DNA of 64,000 bases from Caballeronia arationis (lineage in GTDB: Bacteria > Pseudomonadota > Gammaproteobacteria > Burkholderiales > Burkholderiaceae). The position numbers were made by a program, and so were the translations under genes. Below, in pieces: positions 9,288-18,649 of this stretch (position 1 is the stretch's first letter; every line of letters begins with the position of its first letter). Under the pieces are notes generated by a model. That model was not told the DNA's origin and did not search any database. It saw only the letters and a list, made by a program, of their open reading frames with translations. The stretch covers positions 47,197 to 111,196 of the forward strand of contig NZ_FCOG02000024.1 in NCBI RefSeq assembly GCF_001544975.2, in the 5' to 3' direction.

Positions 9288-10319
9288 ATGAAGATCATGA
9301 TCGTCACCGATGCATGGGAACCGCAGGTCAACGGCGTCGTCCGCACGCTGAAGAACACGACTCGCGAACTGACTGCACTCGGGCATCGCGTGGAATTGCT
9401 GACGCCGCTCGAATTCAAAACGATCCCCTGCCCGACTTACCCGGAGATTCGCCTTTCGCTGATGCCGGGCCGCCGGGTCGCGCGACGCATCGAGGAATAC
9501 GCGCCCGATGCGCTCCATATCGCAACGGAAGGCCCGCTCGGCATGGCCGCGCGCTCGTATGCGATCCGTCGTCAACTGCCGTTCACGACCGCCTATCACA
9601 CGCGCTTTCCCGAGTACGTGAACGCGCGTTTCGGCATCCCGCTCGCGATGACGTATCGCTTCCTGCACTGGTTCCACAAGCGCTCGCAGGCAGTGATGGC
9701 GCCGACGCCCGTCGTCAAGAGCGATCTCGAGACGTATGGCTTCACGAACGTCGTGCTGTGGACGCGCGGCGTCGATCTCGACATCTTCCGGCCGATGGAC
9801 TCGAAAGTGCTGAACACCGCGCGGCCGATCTTCCTGTACGTGGGGCGCGTGGCAGTCGAGAAGAACGTCGAGGCGTTCCTGAAGCTCGACTTGCCCGGTT
9901 CGAAGTGGGTCGCGGGCGAAGGTCCGGCGCTCGCCGAACTGAAGTCGCGCTATACGAACGTCAATTATCTCGGCGTGCTGTCGCAGCCGGAACTGGCGAA
10001 GGTCTACTCCGCCGCCGACGTCTTCGTGTTCCCGAGCCGCACCGATACGTTCGGCCTCGTGCTGCTCGAAGCGATGGCATGCGGCACGCCGGTCGCGGCC
10101 TATCCGGTGACGGGACCGATCGACGTGCTCGGCACCGAGGGCCCCGGCGCGCTCAACAACGACCTGCGCGAGGCGTGCCTGCAGGCGCTGAAGATCGAAC
10201 GCGCCGACGCGCGCGCCTGGGCCGAGCGATTTTCGTGGCGCGCGGCATCGGAGCAGTTCGCCTCGCACCTGAGGCCGCTCGGCCCGCGCGAAGCGAGCAC
10301 CAAGCGGGCGACCGCATGA
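9288..10319 (+). CDS. glycosyltransferase family 4 (group 1) protein
   Basis: Retaining glycosyltransferase of the GT-B fold, 343 residues. The N-domain starts MKIMIVTDAWEPQVNGVVRT, a variant of the glycine-rich acceptor loop. The C-domain has the nucleotide-sugar binding segment SRTDTFGLVLLEAMACGTPV (about residues 246-265). The family includes SQD2/MgtA-like enzymes that add sugars to diacylglycerol-type lipids. The company of a lipid phosphatase and a diacylglycerol kinase supports a glycolipid acceptor, but donor and acceptor are not determined. Its stop overlaps an alternative start of the next gene. Confidence 0.87.
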   Translation: MKIMIVTDAWEPQVNGVVRTLKNTTRELTALGHRVELLTPLEFKTIPCPTYPEIRLSLMPGRRVARRIEEYAPDALHIATEGPLGMAARSYAIRRQLPFTTAYHTRFPEYVNARFGIPLAMTYRFLHWFHKRSQAVMAPTPVVKSDLETYGFTNVVLWTRGVDLDIFRPMDSKVLNTARPIFLYVGRVAVEKNVEAFLKLDLPGSKWVAGEGPALAELKSRYTNVNYLGVLSQPELAKVYSAADVFVFPSRTDTFGLVLLEAMACGTPVAAYPVTGPIDVLGTEGPGALNNDLREACLQALKIERADARAWAERFSWRAASEQFASHLRPLGPREASTKRATA

Positions 10320-10516
10320 CGCGGCGCGCGGCGGCCGCGTCGGCCAAGGAAGCGCGGGTGGGCGGCGAGACGGACGGCGGCCCCGGGGGCGCGGCCCATC
10401 CGCGCGCCGCCCGGCACGACGAGCGCGCGGCGGCGCCCGCGCGTCATCCGCCTGACGTGGATACCGCACAACACGGCACGAGCCGCGCCGCCGCCCACCG
10501 CGCTACCATCGGCGCC

Positions 10517-11023
10517 ATGCGCGATCCCTTCGACCAGGACGAACCCGAGCGCGACACGCCGGACGGCGAGCGCCCCGAGCCGCTCTCCCCCGACGATCCG
10601 CTCGCCCCGCTGCCCTTCAATCCGTACAAGGGCAATCGCGGGCTCACGCGCGCCTGGCATGCGCTCAAGAACTCGGTTTCCGGCATCCGCGTGGCGATCC
10701 GCGAGGAAAGCGCGTTCCGTCAGGAGCTCGCGCTCGCCGCGATCCTCGTGCCCTGCGGCATTTTCGTGCCGGTCGCGCCGGTCGAGCGCGCCGCGCTCCT
10801 GTCCACCGTGCTGCTCGTGCTGATCGTCGAGCTGCTGAATTCGAGCGTCGAAGCCGCCATCGACCGCATCTCGCTCGAACGCCACGAACTCTCGAAACGC
10901 GCGAAGGACTTCGGCAGCGCGGCCGTCCTGCTCGCGCTCGCCGTCTGCGTGATGACGTGGGCGCTGATCGTCGGGCCCGTGGTCGGGCCTTTCGTCTGGC
11001 AGTGGCTCACGCGCATCTCATGA
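10517..11023 (+). CDS. dgkA: diacylglycerol kinase
   Basis: Small integral membrane kinase that phosphorylates diacylglycerol to phosphatidic acid, recycling lipid from envelope glycan synthesis. The core (about residues 45-168) has the conserved EESAFRQE and ELLNSSVEAAIDR segments and three hydrophobic helices. Starting at 10517 gives 168 residues with a proline- and acid-rich tail in front of the usual 120-residue domain. An in-frame ATG at 10316 overlaps the upstream stop by ATGA and would add 67 low-complexity residues; 10517 is preferred because that extension looks unlike structured protein. Confidence 0.88.
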   Translation: MRDPFDQDEPERDTPDGERPEPLSPDDPLAPLPFNPYKGNRGLTRAWHALKNSVSGIRVAIREESAFRQELALAAILVPCGIFVPVAPVERAALLSTVLLVLIVELLNSSVEAAIDRISLERHELSKRAKDFGSAAVLLALAVCVMTWALIVGPVVGPFVWQWLTRIS

Positions 11024-11169
11024 ACGCGCCTCGCACGAATCGCGCGCCCGCATCCGTCCTGCCGAACGAGCGGTTTATAATCGTCCGATATTCTCAAAAA
11101 TAGGAACCGACCCGGGTCCGCGACGCTTTTCACGAGGCCGAAGCGCCCCGGCAACAAGGTACGGACGAT

Positions 11170-11901
11170 ATGGAAGCCAAACCTCCCCGCCGCACCCGCG
11201 AACGGATACTCGAGTTGTCGCTGAAGCTGTTCAACGATCTCGGCGAGCCAAACGTCACCACGACGACGATCGCCGAAGAGATGGAAATCAGTCCGGGAAA
11301 CCTGTACTACCATTTCCGCAACAAAGACGACATCATCAACAGCATCTTCGCGCAGTTCGAGCAGCAGATCGAAAAGCGGCTGCGCTTCCCCGACGACCAT
11401 CGTCCGACCATCGACGAGATGTGGTCGTACCTGCAGTACATGGCCGATTTTCTCTGGACGTACCGGTTCCTCTACCGCGACCTGAACGACCTGCTCGCGC
11501 GCAACCGCACGCTTGAAACGCACTTCAAGCAGATCATCACGCACAAGGTGCACTTCGCGCGCCAGTTGTGCGAGGCGCTCGTGGCCGATCAGGAAATGGT
11601 CGCGACACCGGACGAGATCAAGGTGATCGCGACGAACATCGGCGTGATAGCGACTTACTGGCTGTCGTACCAGTACGTGATGAACCCGCGCAAATACAAC
11701 GATCAGGAAGCGATCCGTGCGGAACTGCATCAGGCGAGCCTGCATATCATTTCGGTGATGGCGCCGTATCTGCGCGGCCGCTCGCGGCAGCTCTTCGACG
11801 ACCTGGCTTCCGGCCAGATGCCGATGCGCCAGTACGCCGACTTCCTGCCGCCGCGCGACGACGCCGCAGCGAAACCCGACACCCCAAAGGATTCCCGATG
11901 A
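11170..11901 (+). CDS. TetR/AcrR family transcriptional regulator
   Basis: A 243-residue DNA-binding repressor. The N-terminal TetR domain (about residues 6-55) has the helix-turn-helix TTTIAEEMEISPGNLYYHF with the family's Tyr-Tyr-His-Phe recognition helix end. The rest is an all-helical ligand/dimer domain rich in aromatic residues. Its stop overlaps the start of the LOG-family gene by ATGA, so they form an operon. The TTTATAATCGTC stretch about 80 bases upstream (near 11073) could hold its promoter. The ligand cannot be told. Confidence 0.88.
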   Translation: MEAKPPRRTRERILELSLKLFNDLGEPNVTTTTIAEEMEISPGNLYYHFRNKDDIINSIFAQFEQQIEKRLRFPDDHRPTIDEMWSYLQYMADFLWTYRFLYRDLNDLLARNRTLETHFKQIITHKVHFARQLCEALVADQEMVATPDEIKVIATNIGVIATYWLSYQYVMNPRKYNDQEAIRAELHQASLHIISVMAPYLRGRSRQLFDDLASGQMPMRQYADFLPPRDDAAAKPDTPKDSR

Positions 11902-12485
11902 TCAAGTCGGTTTGTGTGTATTGCGGCTCCGCTTCAGGAGCCAAGCCAGTCTATGCCGAAGCCGCGAAGGCGTTCGGCCGCGCGCTGGTCGAGGCAAACA
12001 TTTCGCTCGTGTATGGCGGCGGACGCGTGGGGCTGATGGGCCTCATCGCCGACGAAGTGCTCGCGCACGGCGGACGCGCGGTCGGCGTGATTCCCGAACT
12101 GCTCCTCAACAAGGAAGTGGGCCATACGGATCTGACCGAGTTGCACGTCGTTCCGGACATGCACGAGCGCAAGAAGAAGATGGCTGATCTTTCGGATGCG
12201 TTCGTCGCGATGCCGGGCGGCGTCGGCACATTCGAAGAGTTGTTCGAGGTCTATACCTGGGCGCAGCTCGGGTATCACCAGAAGCCGGTGGCGCTGCTCG
12301 ATGTCGACGGGTATTACGATCCCCTGCTTGCGATGCTGCGGCATACCGTCGAGGAAGGGTTCATGCGCGAGGCTTATCTGAATATGCTGCTGGTCGCACG
12401 GGAGCCCGCCGAGATGATCGCGAAGCTCACGCGGTATGTGCCGCCCATGATCGACAAGTGGGCCGAGAAGCGCGATTCGGTCTGA
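11898..12485 (+). CDS. LOG family protein (cytokinin riboside 5'-monophosphate phosphoribohydrolase-like)
   Basis: Nucleoside-monophosphate phosphoribohydrolase of the lysine-decarboxylase-like/LOG fold, 195 residues. The hallmark motif PGGVGTFEE (around residues 109-117) and the nucleotide-binding GGGRVGLMG are both present, along with the MHERK segment. Characterised LOG enzymes release the free base from cytokinin or purine nucleotides; the label lysine decarboxylase sometimes given to this family is wrong for proteins with this motif. The start at 11898 is fixed by its four-base overlap with the TetR stop codon. Confidence 0.9.
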   Translation: MIKSVCVYCGSASGAKPVYAEAAKAFGRALVEANISLVYGGGRVGLMGLIADEVLAHGGRAVGVIPELLLNKEVGHTDLTELHVVPDMHERKKKMADLSDAFVAMPGGVGTFEELFEVYTWAQLGYHQKPVALLDVDGYYDPLLAMLRHTVEEGFMREAYLNMLLVAREPAEMIAKLTRYVPPMIDKWAEKRDSV

Positions 12486-12584
12486 GTTCTCGCCAGCATC
12501 CGGGGCCTGCGTGGGCGAACCGTCTGATCCCCATGTGCTTCTGGTGCTGAACAACCGCCCCACCCCCTCCGGGAGACGCGAACA

Positions 12585-13331
12585 ATGTCAAAAGTCATCC
12601 TGATCACCGGCGGCAGCCGAGGCATCGGCCGCGCGGCGGCAATTCAGGCGGGCACGCGCGGCTGGTCCGTCGCGGTGAACTACGCGACCAACGCCTCCGC
12701 CGCCGACGAAACCGTCGCAAGGATCGAATCCTCCGGCGGCAAGGCTATCGCGATCCAGGCCGATGTCACCGACGAATCCGCGGTCATCGCGATGTTCGAC
12801 GCGACGCAGGACGCCTTCGGCCCGATCGATGGGTTCGTGAATAACGCAGGCATCGTTGCCCCAGGCGCGGCCCTCGCGGACATGGACCTCGCGCGGCTGA
12901 AGCGCATCTTCGACACCAACGTGCTCGGCGCCTACCTCTGCGCACGCGAAGCGGCACGACGCATGTCGGTGACGCGCGGCGGCAAGGGCGGCTCGATCGT
13001 GAATCTGTCGTCGGCGGCGGCGCGGCTTGGCGCCCCGAACGAATACGTCGACTACGCCGGCTCCAAAGGCGCGATCGATACGCTCACCATCGGCCTCTCG
13101 AAAGAACTCGGCCCGCAAGGCGTGCGCGTGAACGCCATCCGCCCGGGCCTCATCGATACCGAAATCCACGCGAGCGGCGGCAAGCCGGATCGCGCGGCAG
13201 TGCTCGGCGTGCAGACGCCGCTCGGACGCCCGGGCACCGCCGACGAAGTCGGAGAAGCGATCGTTTGGTTGCTTTCGGACGCGTCTTCGTACGTGACGGG
13301 CGCGATCATCGACGTCACGGGCGGCCGCTAG
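12585..13331 (+). CDS. SDR family NAD(P)-dependent oxidoreductase
   Basis: Classical short-chain dehydrogenase/reductase, 248 residues. It has the cofactor motif TGGSRGIG (residues 8-15), NNAG near residue 86, the catalytic serine in NLSSAAA, and the YxxxK pair in DYAGSKGA, followed by the PG segment of the C-terminal part. Family knowledge predicts reduction of a carbonyl with NADPH or NADH; the substrate is not evident. It stands alone, 99 bp after the LOG-family gene and convergent with the DUF924 gene. Confidence 0.9.
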   Translation: MSKVILITGGSRGIGRAAAIQAGTRGWSVAVNYATNASAADETVARIESSGGKAIAIQADVTDESAVIAMFDATQDAFGPIDGFVNNAGIVAPGAALADMDLARLKRIFDTNVLGAYLCAREAARRMSVTRGGKGGSIVNLSSAAARLGAPNEYVDYAGSKGAIDTLTIGLSKELGPQGVRVNAIRPGLIDTEIHASGGKPDRAAVLGVQTPLGRPGTADEVGEAIVWLLSDASSYVTGAIIDVTGGR

Positions 13332-13340
13332 AGCTGAACG

Positions 13341-13934
13341 CTAGAACCCGCCGTGCTTCGCCAGCCACGCCTCTTCTTCCGGACGCATCGCGCGTCCGAG
13401 AATGCGGTTGCGATGCGGAAAGCGCCCGAAGCGCTCGATGACTTCGGCGTGTTCCAGCGCATATTCCAGAAAACCGTCGTCGCCGGTTTCGTCGCGTAAC
13501 GCGGTGAAAAGGCGCACCGCCTCGCGCTGGCTCTCGGGCGTTTCGTCGTGCTCGAACGGCAGGTACGCGAAATTGCGATGCTGCGCGCTCGGCAGGCGGA
13601 GATCGTCGCCGGCGGCGACCAGCGCCTTCGACAGGGCGAGCGCCATCGAGTCCCCGGCGAACGCGCGCGGCGTGCCGCGATAACAATTGCGGGAAAACTG
13701 GTCGAGCACCACGATCAGCGCCAGCGCGCCCAGCGGCGTGTCGGCCCAGTGCGCGAGCCGGCCCTCGTGCGCCTCTTCGAGCAGCGCGCCAAACCGCGCG
13801 GAAAGCTCGGCATCGAACGCGCGCTTCTTGATGAACCACGCCTTTTTCTCCTGCCCGAATTCAGGCGAGCCCGGCGCGCCGAACCACGCATCGAGCACGT
13901 CCTGCGCGCGTGGATCGAGCGGCTCGCCGTTCAT
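13341..13934 (-). CDS. DUF924 family protein
   Basis: A 197-residue all-helical protein of the DUF924 family (TPR-like fold). Recognisable segments are VLDAWFG near the N-terminus, VLDQFSRNCYRGTPRAF in the middle, and ERFGRFPHRN near the C-terminus. The family's biochemical role is not established to my knowledge. The start at 13934 is chosen because it gives the expected N-terminus; the frame is open further upstream only as GC-rich shadow of the neighbouring gene. It follows the AlaX gene by 14 bp, so they are probably co-transcribed. Confidence 0.85.
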   Translation of the reverse strand: MNGEPLDPRAQDVLDAWFGAPGSPEFGQEKKAWFIKKRAFDAELSARFGALLEEAHEGRLAHWADTPLGALALIVVLDQFSRNCYRGTPRAFAGDSMALALSKALVAAGDDLRLPSAQHRNFAYLPFEHDETPESQREAVRLFTALRDETGDDGFLEYALEHAEVIERFGRFPHRNRILGRAMRPEEEAWLAKHGGF

Positions 13935-13948
13935 GTCACGCTGCGCGC

Positions 13949-14680
13949 TCACACGAATTCGAGCACGAGCCGCCGCGTTCGCGCGCTCTTCTTTTCGAGC
14001 TTCGCGACGCGCAGCCGCCCGATCTCGCCCGTGTTGCGCACGTGCGTGCCGCCGCACGGCTGAAGATCGACGCTCTCGATACGCAGCAGGCGCACGCGCC
14101 CCAAACCGATCGGCGGCTTCACGCTCATGGTGCGCACGAGTTCGGGGCGCTCGGCCATCTCGTCGTCGGTGATCCATTCGGTCTCTACCGCGTGCGATCC
14201 GCCGACCAGTTCGGCCAGGCGCGCCTCGACGAACTCGCGCTCGATCGGCTCGACGGTCGCGAAGTCGAGCCGCGCGTAGTCTGTAGTGATGCTGCAGCCG
14301 TCGACGGGATACGGCAACACCGCGCACATCAGATGGCTTGCCGTATGCAGCCGCATGTGCCGGTAACGGCGCTCCCAGTCGATCTCGGCCGTCACGCGCT
14401 CGCCCGTTTTCAACCGCGCGAGCGCGTCTTCCTGTCCGGGCGACGGAACGTGAACGGCGTCGTCGGGTGTCGCGCCCTCGAACTTCGCCTTGCGCGTATC
14501 GGCGATGTCGATGCGCGTGCCGTCGGCGAAAGTCAGCGCGCCGGCATCACCCGCCTGCCCGCCGCCAAGCGGATAGAACACGGTCTGGTCGAGATGAATG
14601 CCCTGCTCGTCGATGGCGGTGACCGTCGCTTCGCAGCGCGTCAGGTAGGCGTCTTCGCGAAAGAGTGCGCGTGTGCTCAT
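13949..14680 (-). CDS. alanyl-tRNA editing protein AlaX
   Basis: Free-standing editing domain that hydrolyses mischarged Ser-tRNA(Ala) and, in some members, Gly-tRNA(Ala), backing up alanyl-tRNA synthetase. The 243-residue protein has both zinc-binding motifs of the AlaRS second-additional domain: HTASH (HxxxH, about residues 116-120) and CGGTH (about 210-214). An N-terminal beta domain with VFYPLGGGQ precedes them, so this is the medium-length AlaX form. It lies just ahead of the DUF924 gene on the minus strand. Confidence 0.9.
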   Translation of the reverse strand: MSTRALFREDAYLTRCEATVTAIDEQGIHLDQTVFYPLGGGQAGDAGALTFADGTRIDIADTRKAKFEGATPDDAVHVPSPGQEDALARLKTGERVTAEIDWERRYRHMRLHTASHLMCAVLPYPVDGCSITTDYARLDFATVEPIEREFVEARLAELVGGSHAVETEWITDDEMAERPELVRTMSVKPPIGLGRVRLLRIESVDLQPCGGTHVRNTGEIGRLRVAKLEKKSARTRRLVLEFV

Positions 14681-14762
14681 GGAATGGTGATGATCGGCAG
14701 ATGACGAACGGCCATTATGCCGGGCGTTCGCGCGTCACACTGTCAACGATTCGTGACGATGC

Positions 14763-15170
14763 TCAGCCCGGACGATTGCGCATCCAGTCGGCGGTATCGA
14801 AGAACGAGGTAAGCAGGCGCTCGCGCAGCGACGAGTCCAGGCCGACGTCTTCCATCGCCCACGCCATGCAGCGCAGCCACTGGTCGCGCTCATCCGACGC
14901 AATCGCGAAAGGCAGATGCCGCGCGCGCAGCCGCGGATGCCCGAAGCGGCTGATGTAGTGATCCGGCCCGCCCATCCAGCCGCACAGGAACCAGAAGAAC
15001 TTGTCACGCGAGCCGTCGAGCGTCGGCGGATGCAGCGCGCGGATGCCCGCGAATTCGGGTTCGAGGTCCATCAGGTCGTAGAAACGGTCGACGAGCGCAC
15101 GCACGCGTTTCTCGCCGCCGACCAGTTCGAACGCCGTCGGTTGCGGCGCTTCAGTGTTCACTTCGCTCAT
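14763..15170 (-). CDS. group II truncated haemoglobin
   Basis: A 135-residue haem protein of the 2-over-2 globin fold. Features include the distal region RFYDLMD with the B10 tyrosine, WFLCGWMGGP with the G8-type tryptophan environment of group II, and FGHPRLRARH carrying the proximal histidine, a very typical group II segment. Members bind O2 and handle NO or peroxide chemistry. The start at 15170 gives the conserved short N-terminus; an upstream codon would add a shadow sequence. It lies between AlaX and a permease gene on the same strand. Confidence 0.92.
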   Translation of the reverse strand: MSEVNTEAPQPTAFELVGGEKRVRALVDRFYDLMDLEPEFAGIRALHPPTLDGSRDKFFWFLCGWMGGPDHYISRFGHPRLRARHLPFAIASDERDQWLRCMAWAMEDVGLDSSLRERLLTSFFDTADWMRNRPG

Positions 15171-15192
15171 ACGTTTGATTGTCGATGAAAGT

Positions 15193-17700
15193 CTATGCGT
15201 CGCGCAGGGATTGCAGCGCCGGACGGGCCAGCACACGGCGCAGGCTCAGCCAGCCGCCGAGCCCGGCGCACGCCACGCCCGCGACGATGCCGACGGGCAC
15301 GAGCCACGGATTGAAATCGATATGGAATTCGAACACGCGCGACGCCAGCACGTAGCCGATCGCCTGCGCGCCGAGCGCCGCCATCAGGCCCGACAGCGCG
15401 CCCACCGCGACGAATTCCGCCACCTGTACCGAGCGCACCTGCTTGTGCGACGCGCCTAGCGCGCGCAACAGCGCCGACTCGCGCATGCGCTCGTCGCGCG
15501 TGCCGGCGAGCGCCGCGTACAGCACGAGCACGCCCGCCGCCAGCGTGAAAATGAACAGGAACTGCACCGCGCCGATCACCTGCTGCAAGGTGCGCTGGAT
15601 CTGCGCGAGGATCGGCGCGATATCGATGGCGGTGACGTTCGGATACAGGCCGACGAGCCCGTCGATCAGCGTCTGCTGCGTCGGCGGCAGATGAAAGCTC
15701 GTGATGAAGGTCGCCGGGAAATCGGCGAGCGCCGCCGGCGGCATCAGCACGAAGAAGTTGACCTTGAACGAATTCCAGTCGAGCTTGCGCATGCTCGTGA
15801 CGGGCCCTTCCACCTGCAGGCCCGCGACATCGAAGCGCAGCGTATCGCCGAGCTTCACGCCGATCAGCTTCGCGAGGCCCTGCTCGATCGACACCTGCGG
15901 CTTCTCGCTCTGGCCGAACCAGTTGCCCTCTTCGACGCGGTTGTCGCCCGGCAGCTCGGTCGTGTACGACAGGTTGAATTCGCGGTCGACCAGCCGCTTC
16001 GCGTCCGCCTTCTCGTAGTTGTCTGGGTTCACCGGCTTGCCGTTGACCGCGACGAGCCGCCCGCGAACCATCGGCGAGAGCGCTGCGTCGGGCTGGCCGT
16101 GCTGCGTCAGATACTTCGCGACGCCCTCGCGCTGGTCCGGCTGGATGTCGATGAGGAACTGGTTCGGCGCGTCGGGCGGTGTGGCGTTGCGCCAGCCGGC
16201 GATCAGGTCGTTGCGCGTCATCGCGATCAGCAAGAGGCACATGAGGCCGATGCCGAGCGCCGTGATCTGCAGTGCGCTCGCGCCGCTCCTTCGCTCCAGC
16301 GACGCCAGCGCATAACGCCAGCCGACGCCCGCGCGGCCGCGCTCGCGCCTCACGAACCGTGCCGCCGCCCAGAGCGCCGCGCGCGCGATACCGCCGAACA
16401 CCAGAAGCCCAAGTGCGAAGCCGCCCGCGACGATCCCGCCGAGTTTCCACTCGCCCGCCGCGACCACGAGCAGTAGCGCGAACAACAGCACGCCCGCGCC
16501 GTAGGCGGCATACGCGAGGCGCTCTTCGTCGCCGAGTTCGCGACGGATCACGTGCACGGGCGGCACGCGCGTGAGCGGCAGAAGCGGCGGCACGGCGAAG
16601 CCGAGCAGCAGCACCAGCCCCATCGCGATGCCCTGCAGCGCGGGCCAGACGCTCGCGTTCGGCAGTTCGACATCGACCAGCGTACCGAGCCAGTTCAGCA
16701 GCACGAGATGGCCGCCGAAGCCAAGCACGACGCCCACGACGCTGCCGAGCACGCCAACCGTCAGGAATTCGCCGATGAAGAGCGAGCGCAGCGTCCACTG
16801 GCTCACGCCGAGACAGCGCATCGCGGCGCAGCCATCGAGATGACGGCGCGCGAACCGGTGCGCCGCCATCGCGATCGCGACCGCTGCGAGGAGCGCGGTC
16901 AGGAGCGAAACGAGCGTGAGAAAGTGGCTCGCGCGGTCGATGGTCTGTCGCACTTGCGGCTGGCCGTCCTGCAACGATTCGAGGTTCACGCCGCGCAGCT
17001 TGCCGCCGTCGACGCGCGAGCGCGCCCACTTGGCAAACTGATCGACTTGCGCGTCGGGGCCGGCGACCAGCAGGCGGTACGTCACGCGGCTGCCATAGCC
17101 AATGAGCCCGGTGCTCGCGAGTTCGTCGGCGCGCATCATCAGGCGCGGCGAGAAGTTGACGAAGCCGAAGCCGCGGTCCAGCTCGCGCGTGATGACCGCC
17201 GCGACCGTGAAAACGCGCGTGCCGACCTTCACCGTGCCGCCCACGCGCGTCTTCAGCGCATCGAGCAACGGCGGATCGAGCCAGACGGTGCCGGGCGCGG
17301 GAATGGCGGCGGCGGGCGCATCGGCGGCACCGGGCGCCGGCGCGAGGCGCACCGCGCCGCGTAGCGGATAGCCGGGCGACACGCCCTTGATCGCTGCGAG
17401 CCGCGACGCGGGGCTGCTCGCCGCCGCAGCGGCGGGCGCAGTCGCGCTGATCATGCTGGGGAAGATGGTGGTCGTCGCGGTCGCGAGTTTGAGCGACGCG
17501 GCTTCCTGCGCGAACGCGGGATCAACCGGATGATCGGCGCGCACGACGAAGTCGGCGGCGATCATCTGGCGTCCGTCGCGCTCCAGGCCCTGGCGCATGC
17601 GGTCGGCGAGAAAGCCGACGCTCGCGAGCGCCGCCACGGCAAGCACGAGCGCGAGCAGCAGCATCGTGAGTTCGCCCGCGCGCCAGTCGCGCGCGGTCAT
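15193..17700 (-). CDS. FtsX-like ABC transporter permease (YbbP-type)
   Basis: Large inner-membrane permease, 835 residues. It begins with DWRAGEL and a membrane span (about residues 11-31), a long periplasmic domain (about 35-250), then two FtsX-type membrane blocks, one mid-protein (about 255-480) and one at the C-terminus (about 710-830), with a second periplasmic domain between. This is the organisation of YbbP, which works with the ATPase YbbA in membrane lipid or enzyme export. No ATPase gene is adjacent here. The start at 17700 is the first ATG in front of the conserved DWRAGEL; slightly upstream starts (for example TTG) remain possible. Confidence 0.87.
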   Translation of the reverse strand: MTARDWRAGELTMLLLALVLAVAALASVGFLADRMRQGLERDGRQMIAADFVVRADHPVDPAFAQEAASLKLATATTTIFPSMISATAPAAAAASSPASRLAAIKGVSPGYPLRGAVRLAPAPGAADAPAAAIPAPGTVWLDPPLLDALKTRVGGTVKVGTRVFTVAAVITRELDRGFGFVNFSPRLMMRADELASTGLIGYGSRVTYRLLVAGPDAQVDQFAKWARSRVDGGKLRGVNLESLQDGQPQVRQTIDRASHFLTLVSLLTALLAAVAIAMAAHRFARRHLDGCAAMRCLGVSQWTLRSLFIGEFLTVGVLGSVVGVVLGFGGHLVLLNWLGTLVDVELPNASVWPALQGIAMGLVLLLGFAVPPLLPLTRVPPVHVIRRELGDEERLAYAAYGAGVLLFALLLVVAAGEWKLGGIVAGGFALGLLVFGGIARAALWAAARFVRRERGRAGVGWRYALASLERRSGASALQITALGIGLMCLLLIAMTRNDLIAGWRNATPPDAPNQFLIDIQPDQREGVAKYLTQHGQPDAALSPMVRGRLVAVNGKPVNPDNYEKADAKRLVDREFNLSYTTELPGDNRVEEGNWFGQSEKPQVSIEQGLAKLIGVKLGDTLRFDVAGLQVEGPVTSMRKLDWNSFKVNFFVLMPPAALADFPATFITSFHLPPTQQTLIDGLVGLYPNVTAIDIAPILAQIQRTLQQVIGAVQFLFIFTLAAGVLVLYAALAGTRDERMRESALLRALGASHKQVRSVQVAEFVAVGALSGLMAALGAQAIGYVLASRVFEFHIDFNPWLVPVGIVAGVACAGLGGWLSLRRVLARPALQSLRDA

Positions 17701-17771
17701 TCTCAAAGACTGACGCGCAAGTTGGGAAAATCCGGGATTACGCCCTGTCGTCGCTGGTGTGGATGCCGCGC

Positions 17772-18407
17772 TCAATCGTGCTTGCTCCGCAGGCGATCGA
17801 GGTGTCTGAACCGGTCGACGCTCGGCACCATGTGCTTCGCCATGCGGCTCACGCCACCGTGCACGCCGCGCACGAGACGCGGCAGCGCCCAGCCGGCGAA
17901 CACCAGAAACGCGATCACGAGCACAAGGAACAGGAGCGGGACGAAGAATGCGAGCGTGAGGCCGCCGAGCGCGCCGACGTCTTCGGTTGCGGAAGCCGCC
18001 CAGTTCGACACCGGCTCCGGCGAAAGATTGATAAGCGCGCGCGTGCCCGCCTTCGCGAAATGCGACGCGCCCGCGAGCGTGCCGCCTGCGAGCGCGGCGA
18101 TGGTGACGAGCGCCGGATCGGCGTGGCCGAGCGAGGCGGCAGCGAGCACCGCGCCCGCCGGAATGCGGATCAGCGTGTGAACGGCGTCCCAGAGGGAATC
18201 GAAGGCGGGGATCTTGTCGGCGAGAAATTCGACGACCGCGAGAAACGCGGCCACGCCGATCACCCACGGTGACGACAGTACCGCGAGCGTGTCCGGCAGA
18301 TGCACGAGCCCCATGCGCTCGAAGACGCCTGCCACGAAGATCGTCAGGTACAGGCGCAGTCCGCTGGCCCACGAAAGGCCCGCTGCGAGCGAAAGTGCTT
18401 CCAGCAT
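17772..18407 (-). CDS. DUF4126 family membrane protein
   Basis: A 211-residue integral membrane protein. It starts MLEALSLAAGLSWASGLRLY, typical of DUF4126, with about five hydrophobic helices, a conserved FLADKIPAFDSLWDAVHT loop (residues 64-81), and a glycine/alanine-rich centre. Function is unknown. The start at 18407 has GGAGG nearby on the minus strand and gives the conserved N-terminus. It lies 71 bp upstream of the FtsX-like permease on the same strand and may be co-transcribed with it. Confidence 0.85.
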   Translation of the reverse strand: MLEALSLAAGLSWASGLRLYLTIFVAGVFERMGLVHLPDTLAVLSSPWVIGVAAFLAVVEFLADKIPAFDSLWDAVHTLIRIPAGAVLAAASLGHADPALVTIAALAGGTLAGASHFAKAGTRALINLSPEPVSNWAASATEDVGALGGLTLAFFVPLLFLVLVIAFLVFAGWALPRLVRGVHGGVSRMAKHMVPSVDRFRHLDRLRSKHD

Positions 18408-18649
18408 TGCCGCCTCCTTGCGTGCTGCACGCGCCGCGCGCCCGGCTTGGGATCCAAGCGAGCGCTGGCGTCGGCCGCTTCCGCCGGAGATGCCGGAAGA
18501 AGCCACCCGTATCATGGAAGATGCGGGAAAAATAGAAACGAACGCGGCTCGATACTGCAAATTCGAGATGACTTCAGACCATTATAGCCATGCGGCGCCA
18601 GGCCTTGCACGCCAAGGTTGAGCAGTTGATGTTGCAGTTTAGCCGCTGC

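Noticed and set aside
15167..17029. 620-codon frame overlapping the FtsX-type permease in another minus-strand frame
   Set aside because: Arg/Ala-rich, no recognisable domain; the overlapping permease frame has clear homology-type features.
17701..18372. Extension of the permease frame upstream to 18372
   Set aside because: This part overlaps the DUF4126 gene in a different frame and is Arg/Gly-rich shadow; the permease domain begins at DWRAGEL.
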